Below are positions 56,841-64,000 of a DNA stretch of 64,000 bases, piece after piece. Source of the DNA: Nectonema munidae. Taxonomy: Eukaryota > Nematomorpha > Nectonematoida > Nectonematidae. The notes under the pieces were generated by a model. The model ran no database searches, was not told the origin of the DNA, and saw nothing but the letters and a program-made list of their open reading frames with translations. The stretch covers positions 558,001 to 622,000 of the forward strand of contig JAUIRK010000461.1 of assembly GCA_030549495.1 (NCBI GenBank), read 5' to 3'. The position numbers and the translations under genes are program-made. The first letter of the stretch is position 1; each line of letters begins with the position of its first letter.

Positions 56841-57040
56841 TCCAGAAACCGTCTTTGTCCAAGATGGAGCCAGGCATAATAGGTCTTGTCAGAAAAGTCC
56901 AATAGCAGTTAGAAAAATGTTCTTTGATTTATAAATTTAAATTGAAGGACAGGGGCGACGAAGGTTAAGAGCTCTGTACGGGGCCATAGGCCATCAAATG
57001 TTGGGAAAGGCTTATTATGTTATGACCAGGGCGAGGAAAA
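55441..57040 (+). mobile_element. ZBED5-like hAT, truncated
   Basis: Defined by its transposase remnant; neither hAT tip nor an 8-bp duplication was found. It lies between the two decayed MULE ends. Confidence 0.65.
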
Positions 57041-57099
57041 ATTGACCCAAAAAATTAGAAAAAATTGACTTTTACTCAGAGAAAAAATTGACTTTATTG

Positions 57100-57630
57100 A
57101 CTTTTTAAAGTTTCATTGAATTGAACATGAACACTTTAGAGAAAGTATTGAAAACTATTTCATAGAATCCATAACTTTGTAACAACATATAATTAATGAC
57201 ATTTTCTGATTTAAAATTCGATCATTTTCTAGCAGTTTTTCCAGTTTAAAAAAAGATCTTTCTATTTCTAAAGTTAAAATTTGACAATTTTGTAATTTGG
57301 GATAAGTACTGCGAGAGATTTGAGAGTTTTCCATATTGATAATTTTATTGATTTCATTTTATTTGAATCTATTTTCAAGATAACTTTTAACGCCACATTC
57401 GTCTTAAATGAAATAATGTTGAAACAAGTGAAGGCATCGACTGAAAAAGTCTCTAGGTTTACATTTTCCTACTAAATCAATGAATCGACACAGATTTTCT
57501 TTTTTAACAATTTCTTGAAATTTGGCAATAAAATTTTTGCTGCTTGCAACCAATTTGTCAATTTCGTTACAATTGGAATTGAAGTGTTACCCATAGGTTT
57601 GAAAAGAGAACGTCTTTTTTTATTACTAAT
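57100..57630 (-). pseudogene. hAT transposase C-terminal remnant, minus strand
   Basis: The minus strand gives IPIVTKLTNWLQAAKI (normally -TRWGTWL-AA), KKENLCRFIDLVGK in another frame, and finally LTLEIERSFFKLEKLLEND, which matches the DVERSFS-YK---L---R dimerisation motif of hAT transposases. It is distinct from, and opposite to, the ZBED5-like remnant just upstream. Frames change at least twice. Confidence 0.5.
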
Positions 57631-57789
57631 TTTGAATGATTTAATGCCGGTAATCTATAATTTTGCAGGATAACTTAACTTTTAAGGTAAACTTGTGTAA
57701 AAGATCTGAAAAACATGCAATGATAAAAAAGTTAGGGAATATAATTCCCTAACTTCTGCAGCGGATATATCGTATGTAACCGCGTTTGT

Positions 57790-57890
57790 CAACAAAAAAA
57801 ATCCATTTGGCCAAATGTGCGTTTGCTAAAAAAAAATTTTGGCCAAATTTCCGTCGGCCTAATATCCTTCGACCAAATAATATATTTCTT
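57790..57890 (-). repeat. Right-type MULE terminal repeat, decayed
   Basis: Contains ccatttggccaaatgtgcg, tttggccaaatttccgtcgg and cctaatatccttcgaccaaa, units in right-end orientation. With 53861-53930 it could delimit one old MULE of about 4 kb, now filled with other elements; no MULE transposase remains between them. Confidence 0.65.
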
Positions 57891-58673
57891 TTAAACTGCT
57901 AGTGAAATATATTTTCAACCTTAGGTCTTTTGTACTCAACTTCACAGCGTTGTTCTTTTTTTCATAAGCCAGAAACATAGAGAAGCGTTGAGAGAACAAT
58001 GTGTAGGAATCCCATTCTTTTTCTGTGGAGACTGGGATCTTCGTTCAGAAATACTTGTTAGAAGAGCCTTCCAGCTGAAATTATAGCGATGGCCAAAACA
58101 AAAGGAATATACTCTATAGTATATATGTATGTATCATATACTATTTAAACAATCACACTAAAACGAACGATTTCCATAAATTGAAAATTTGAAAAATACC
58201 ATGAATAGAACAATAATTAATTTAATTTGCCTTTTTCATGTTTTTGAATATTTTCTATGAACAGAACCAACAACAATCACTTCCTTTCCATTTTTTCCGA
58301 TGAATCGGTCTTTAATTAGGCGCCTTTCAAAGTGTCTCCCTGAATAATGATTTTACACGCTTTGTAAAAGTTCTCATCGTTTTATTTACAAATGTATTCA
58401 TTTCAACTCGTAATCTTTCATTTATATACTAATAATTGAGATTTTATGTGAACTGAGTGATTATTTTACTTTAGTTAACTATTTTTGATATTTTCAATCT
58501 CTGTGATTTTTGAATATTTTTATTACATGATTCCATTGCTTTATCTTTAGGAAATTTATTAGGCAAAATAGTAGGGAATGTTAAATGCATTGACTTTTTA
58601 TCTTGCAATTTTCGTTTCTACTAGATCAGAATTTATTCAAGATAACGCTGTCCACTCTCGTTGCCATGACGGG
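57891..58673. other. No gene seen
   Basis: A+T-rich, without recognisable coding sequence or repeat. Confidence 0.45.
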
Positions 58674-58982
58674 TGTTATGTTTTAACCAGAGAAAGAGTA
58701 AAATAAATGAAGGTATAATTTATTGAAAGCGAAAGAAGAAGTGTGGGTATTCGACAAACACACTAGTATTTATACACTGGAAAGATACTATGCAAATTTT
58801 CGAGTAACAACCCTCTAATCAAATGAATGGATTTTTGTAAGAAAATCTTTCCATTGATTTGATAGGGCTTCATGCAAATTCCTTTATAATTTGCATGCAC
58901 TTTGGTAGAGGTAAACAAATTTCCACAGTTGCCTAGGGAAAATTGTGCAAATGCCTGATTTGCATAACCTACTTTTATAACA
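58674..58982. mobile_element. Possible solo LTR, 309 bp
   Basis: Begins TGTTATG and ends TATAACA, with flanks acggg and aaggg (4 of 5 identical), and contains an AATAAA-like signal. No internal retroviral-like coding sequence adjoins it, so if real it is a solo LTR fossil of unknown family. Confidence 0.3.
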
Positions 58983-60324
58983 AAGGGTTTTCAGAGTCTT
59001 ATGTATAAGCTAAGTCTCAATCTTTCCTTCTTCCCAAAACTTCTGTTTTCCCCGGGGTTCTACTTGTTTATTGTTTTATTTATTCTTGTGACACCGTATT
59101 GTGCATTCGTTTTGTAACTTTTTCTCACTTTTTGAATCCAGTTCAACAATTTTTTATCATTAAATGCTAGCAAATCAAGGTTTATTAGAATTTTTTATAA
59201 GTCTTAAATTTCAGCAATATCTAAATCCATAAGAATGTACTCACGATTGTTGATAAAAGTGCATATATAGGGGTCTCAATGACTCGTAATTGGTTATATT
59301 ATGAATGACTTAATTCTTTTAGAATCAGAAAATTCTTTTTATTCGTATATAGTTTTTTGAATTTTAATTATTGTGCTATCGTATATGGTAATTCTGCAGG
59401 TCAGTTTCGGATTCAGAGTGGCGCCAATGCTTCAGCATATCAGTGTATAGTTCAATCAGAATTAGTTTCATTTTTTGAAAGAATAGATGTATTTCAGATC
59501 CGTAAGATGAAATAAGTAAATGTTGCTTAGGTATTAAGAGCAAAATTCTAGGCATTCATTCACAATGAATTCAGAAAATTTTTTTTATGAAATCGCCCGA
59601 AGGGGTAAATGATCTTCTAGTTCCGTGGTGCTGCAGGTTGATTTTGAAAAAAGTGAGTATTCTTTTTCTAAATTTTTGAAGTTATTTTCCATCATGTTGA
59701 CTTCCTCATTTGTACAGTGTTGAATGTGGTTATTCCTATAATCACTGTATTTTCTGATTTACTAGTAGTTTAAATATGAAACTTTAGAAATTAGAAGTAA
59801 AATACTTATTACTAGTATAGTTTATCTTTTCTTTCTTTTTTATTTATTTTTTATATTGAAATGTTTTCATTATTATAAACTTATCTCTTCTATTTATTAA
59901 AAATCTACGTTCTTGTTCTGATTTTCATTTTTCTTTCTGTTTTTTTGGTCATTGATATTTGAAATTTTGTCATTTTCTTAAAGAAACACATCTTTGTTCA
60001 ATCCATTTTATTTATTTATTTTTTTATAATTTCTTTTTAATTTTACATATATACATTACAATTTTTAAAAATAAAAATATTAAAACAATATAGACAGATA
60101 ATAACTATAAACTTCTAGGTTTATAATGGACTTTAAAATATCTGAATAATAGCAATGGTGCATAAAATGTGTCTACAAAAAAAGTTTTAGTATAACCATA
60201 AAATATATATAGAGAGAATTTTGTAAGAACTTAAACTTATTCAATGCATTAATTTTGCATGCTATCGAGCGTTTTGGTCAATGAAGAAAATCTGAGAGGG
60301 CTTGAATAAAAGTTGAAGGAAATA
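58983..60324. other. No gene seen
   Basis: A+T-rich, no motif, no open frame of note. Confidence 0.45.
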
Positions 60325-60386
60325 AAGAGTAAAATTTTATTCAAAAAAATTCAATCAATATTTAATTTTCGACCACTCTGGTCTTG
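60325..60386 (+). repeat. Dispersed repeat fragment, paired with 27184-27251
   Basis: See 27184; the shared block ends ttcgaccactctggtcttg. The following 500 bases to 60887 show no gene. Confidence 0.5.
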
Positions 60387-60887
60387 TTCTGATAAACACG
60401 ACCGTTAAATGGAAAAAGTAGAAACCAAGGAACAGAGAGTGGGGAAGAAGAAAATATGATAATAAAAAAGTAAAGTAATATAGAAGTAAAGCAAAGGATA
60501 TGATAGTAAAAATTTTTTGCTTTTTATTTCCTTATTTACATGTTTTATTTAATGTTCTTTTCACGTATAGAAGATTTTATTACACACTATTACGATCCTT
60601 TTTGAATCACCTTAAAATTTGCTAATAAATTACTTTGCATTTTATAATAAAAATTCATTTTTCATGCTAATAAAAGCCGCGTTGCTCATGATCATAGGCC
60701 TTTTTTTATCCAGTTTGATGATTAATTTTATGACTAAAATGACTTAGAAATGCAATTTCACAATTTTGATAAAATCACAACTAATCAATATTTTAATAAG
60801 CGAGGCTTAGAGTAATATAAAGCAAGAAATGTTTATTTTAGACCACTGTCACTCCTGACTTCCACTTTGCATCCTTACACATTTTAA

Positions 60888-61009
60888 CCCTTTGAAGACC
60901 AAAATTTTGGAGACGATTCCTCTGCTTTCTTTTTCAATGGAATTTTATACATTCAAAGCAGACGATTTTCATTTCTTGGGACACTGGTGTCCTATTGGTC
61001 CTCAAAGGG
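60888..61009 (+). mobile_element. piggyBac-like MITE, 122 bp
   Basis: Starts CCCTTTGAAGACCAA after TTAA (60884-60887) and ends TTGGTCCTCAAAGGG before ctaa, a one-base decay of TTAA. It contains the near-palindrome gggacactggtgtcc next to the right tip. An inverted copy of equal length is at 63014. Confidence 0.85.
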
Positions 61010-61189
61010 CTAAATTTACTTTAGGATAAATGTTCATAGGCTCGAAGTCAAAAAAATTTTCTACGTGCGGGTCGAGTTAAAAAATCTTGGATGACCCTGT
61101 TCTAAAAAATAAAGTATAACGGTGCTGTTGTCGCTGAAAAAGTGTGTTAAACTTTTAATTTTTCAAAGGATGTGGGAAAAATACTAAAC

Positions 61190-61720
61190 TCCTATTCTTT
61201 ACAATTAGAATAAAACCCTATCCTTTTTAATTCTATTTTATTACGTTCTTCAATTCTATTTCACCTAATTTCAATTCTATTTTAGCTTTTTAAATTTCTA
61301 TTTGATCTATTTCTATTCTATTTTAGCATTTTTCAATTGTATTAACCTTTTTTTGATGTAATAAAAAAAAATAATAATGAAAAAAATAAATAAATAAAAT
61401 AATGAAAATAATTTTAATAATAAAAAAAATAGAGAAATTTAGAAGAAAAAAATGAAATTGAAAGCTTTTTCAATTAGATTTTAGCTTTTTCCGATTCTAT
61501 TTAGCTTCCTCAAATATATTCAAACTTTTTACATTTGTAATTTAGCTTTTTCTTATTCTATTTTTAAGCTTTTTTCAATTCTCTTTAAATCTTTTCGAAT
61601 TTATTTCATCCATTATAAATTATATTTCAACTATTTTTAATTCTATTTTAGCTTTTTTAGATTTTATTTTGGCTTTGTCAATTCTATTTTAGCTTTTTTC
61701 CATTCGATTTATATTATAAA
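61190..61720. repeat. Degenerate TCTATTTTAGCTTTT tandem-like array
   Basis: About twenty imperfect repeats of a ~20-25-bp unit, ttcaattctattttagcttt, with an A-rich interruption at about 61370-61450. It looks like an old, diverged minisatellite. Confidence 0.75.
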
Positions 61721-63013
61721 AAATTGGGGTTGGAAGAATGTGAAATTTGCCTAATTTATTGCAAAGAAGCTTTACTTTTAGCTTATATATACTAAAGTAT
61801 GTTGAAAAAAAATTCAAAGTAGTATATGTGCTTCCATCACAATATCAGGAACGCAAGTTGACGTTTCTGATATTGATCGGAAATCGTAATTTTTAATTGA
61901 GTACAAACGCGCGGTAGATGTTGAAAACTAAATTTAGATCCTGCAAGCTAGGTAGGAGATGGAATGCGGCGGCACTGCGACTATTTAGATACTTCTTGCC
62001 TAAACTAATTTATTATATTCAAATTCTCCAAAAGACTATACTATCAGAATAAATAATGGTAAAAATATTTTTCAATAATAAATTTTACTTTTCATATTTT
62101 ATTTTATTATAATAATAATAACCCAAAAAGTTGAAATAATGGAAATCTATCAAGTCTTTCAAATTTAATGCCTTTTGTAAAACTTTTCAAAACATTAGTT
62201 CCATTCAAATACGAAAACAATTCTTGTTTACCAACAGTAAGATATGATAAGAAATAATAAACGTTTACATAGATATAATTAGTATAAAAATTAAATTTCG
62301 GCTGGTTCGAATTTTTATAATGAAAAAACTTTGAGTATATAACTTTAATACAAGTTGTAGAAAACTGCCATATGTACTTAGTCTGAAAGTTAGATTGAAG
62401 AATCTTTTATTCTAAACATTAAGTTTTTTTAATCTTTGTTTTCCAAATGCGTCTTTTATCTACTATTTCTTTCCAAATCAAAAGAAGGGGAATATGCGAA
62501 AAATTTGTATAGTTCTCTCAACGAGCAGCACAATTAATAAGGAGAGGGAAAGTACCTAGCGAGTTAAAGAATTTGAAAAAAAGTTCATTCTCCACGAATT
62601 GTACGAGTTCTTCCGTGCTTCAAAACTGCTTTTCAAGCCAGGCAATTCAGAAGGGTGTTAGGAATTTTTTTGAACTATTTCTTCATCCAAATTATTCCTT
62701 TATCTATAATTGAGGTAACAAAATGTGGTCCTTGATACTTTTTATGCGTATTTAGTTTTATCCAGGAGTCTTAAGATTATTATTGGAGAATATATTTGGC
62801 AAACTTTCCTAAACTTGACCTTGAAAACGTGATACTTAAGTAAAATTTTTAAGCGACTTCCATTTTTTGAAATTGTTGAAAAAAAGTGTTTAGAATTATG
62901 CCACATACTGAAACATAAATAAATAAGGGGTATACTATTTTTACCTAAGACCTAAGATGAGACCAGGATAATGGCATTTAGGGATATCTTTTAAAATTTT
63001 CAACAAACCGACT
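61721..63013. other. No gene seen
   Basis: Contains a short hairpin (aatatcaggaacg ... cgtttctgatatt, about 61845-61878; 12 of 13 stem positions pair) and otherwise nothing recognisable. Confidence 0.45.
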
Positions 63014-63135
63014 CCCTTTGAGGACCAGTGGGTCACGAGTGACCCAAGAAATGAAAATCGTCTGCTTTGAATATATAAAATTCCATTGAAAAAGAAAGCA
63101 GACGAAACCTCTTCAAAATGTTGGTCCTCAAAGGG
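63014..63135 (-). mobile_element. piggyBac-like MITE, 122 bp, inverted copy
   Basis: Starts CCCTTTGAGGACCAG and ends TTGGTCCTCAAAGGG followed by TTAA (63136-63139); the left TTAA has decayed to gact. Carries the palindrome GGGTCACGAGTGACCC. The core is the inverse of the 60888 copy. Confidence 0.85.
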
Positions 63136-63139
63136 TTAA

Positions 63140-64000
63140 GCGTGGCCTACAAACACTTACATAGACTTCAATGGACCCACAGCTGAAAATGGTTGTTCAC
63201 GCCTGATCCAAATCTTTCTTCACACTTTCCTGACAATTTTTATATTAATCATAAATGTTAACAATTTATCATATCGGTATACAATACTCCACAAATAATC
63301 TCCTGCTTTAAGATTCGAAAAGCAGAACTTAACCATAATAAATACGTACTGAACTGACTCATCAGTCTTTTTCATCTATTTTTTTTGTTATCTGAAGCAT
63401 TTGCCTTTAATTCAATAGGGACTTCGTCTTTAATGTCACAGCCATAAATAATAAACCTCATGAAAGATAAATGATCACCATTAAAGTATATAAATGTGAA
63501 AATGGATTATGAAGCAGTGTTACGCATGGAGTGTCAAAGTTCATGTTTTCTATAACTAAATTTTAAATGTATCATGGTGTTGTTGAAGAGATATCATCAA
63601 TCTTGGATTCTTCATTGGTCTCTAAGCTTTCATGAAAGCCTCAGAGTTGAATGATTTGTCATTTTCTTTTTTTTGCTCACACTATAAATTAAAAACAAAT
63701 AAATTTCGATTTGTTTAATTCCATTTTATCGCATTACAACACTTTGCAAAATAAATAAAATTTAAGTGCTTAATCATTTAAACGCTCACTTTAACTTCAT
63801 TACACTTTCATTGCTCTACCACCATTTTGCACTGGTCACAGCCTTTTAGTTCACATCTCTCATCTTACTCAAGGTTACATTTTTATTTTCTAAAACTTTA
63901 TATTAACAGTGGGTCTGATTTTTTACGAAATGGCCCTTAATTCCTCTAAATCTCATACAAATTTTTTTATAATTTTTTTTTAAAATCCCACGTTCTCCTT
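63140..64000. other. No gene seen
   Basis: A+T-rich to the window edge, with no convincing coding sequence. Confidence 0.45.

Overview
The window is A+T-rich eukaryotic DNA, almost certainly from an invertebrate animal. It holds two intact host genes: an amphiphysin/BIN-type BAR-SH3 gene (2776-3990, +) and a tuberin/TSC2 gene (20364-25394, -). Both coding regions are single open exons, which is striking for tuberin because its animal orthologues usually have many introns. The transposon set (ZBED5-, KIAA1586- and GTF2IRD2-like hATs, FLYWCH-MULE, piggyBac-like, Tc1-like, RTE-like and CR1-like LINEs) is common in arthropods, molluscs and cnidarians. The species cannot be named from the sequence.

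Layout. 1-2.8 kb: unassigned, with one hAT-like end. 2.8-4.3 kb: amphiphysin. 5.7-9.6 kb: a Tc1/mariner-like remnant split by a 2.85-kb hAT with a perfect 8-bp target duplication. 12.1-19.1 kb: two inverted copies of a non-coding repeat family built from ~145-bp and ~150-bp tandem units; the first copy is split by a FLYWCH-MULE. 20.1-25.4 kb: tuberin. 25.6-26.7 kb: piggyBac-like remnant. 27.6-28.8 kb: RTE-like LINE. 30.2-34.0 kb: an element with ~180-bp terminal inverted repeats enclosing both ends of a cysteine-rich gene family of unknown function, interrupted by a ZBED5-like hAT. 34.1-36.3 kb: GTF2IRD2-like hAT. 36.9-37.3 kb: hAT MITE. 40.1-43.2 kb: a third copy of the tandem-unit repeat, carrying two 5'-truncated LINE insertions. 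44.1-48.4 kb: CR1/Jockey-like LINE with a PHD-like finger, split by a MITE. 49.8-50.2 kb: MITE. 53.9-57.9 kb: degraded MULE ends around a palindromic MITE and two hAT remnants. 58.7-59.0 kb: possible solo LTR. 60.9 and 63.0 kb: two 122-bp piggyBac-like MITEs in opposite orientation.

The two host genes have no obvious functional link: amphiphysin bends membranes during endocytosis, and tuberin is the GAP subunit of the TSC complex that restrains Rheb/TORC1. Most of the rest is nested mobile DNA, and several nestings can be proved because intact target sites survive in paralogous copies. The best candidate for something undescribed is the TIR-bounded element at 30.2-34.0 kb. The tandem-unit repeat family is second.
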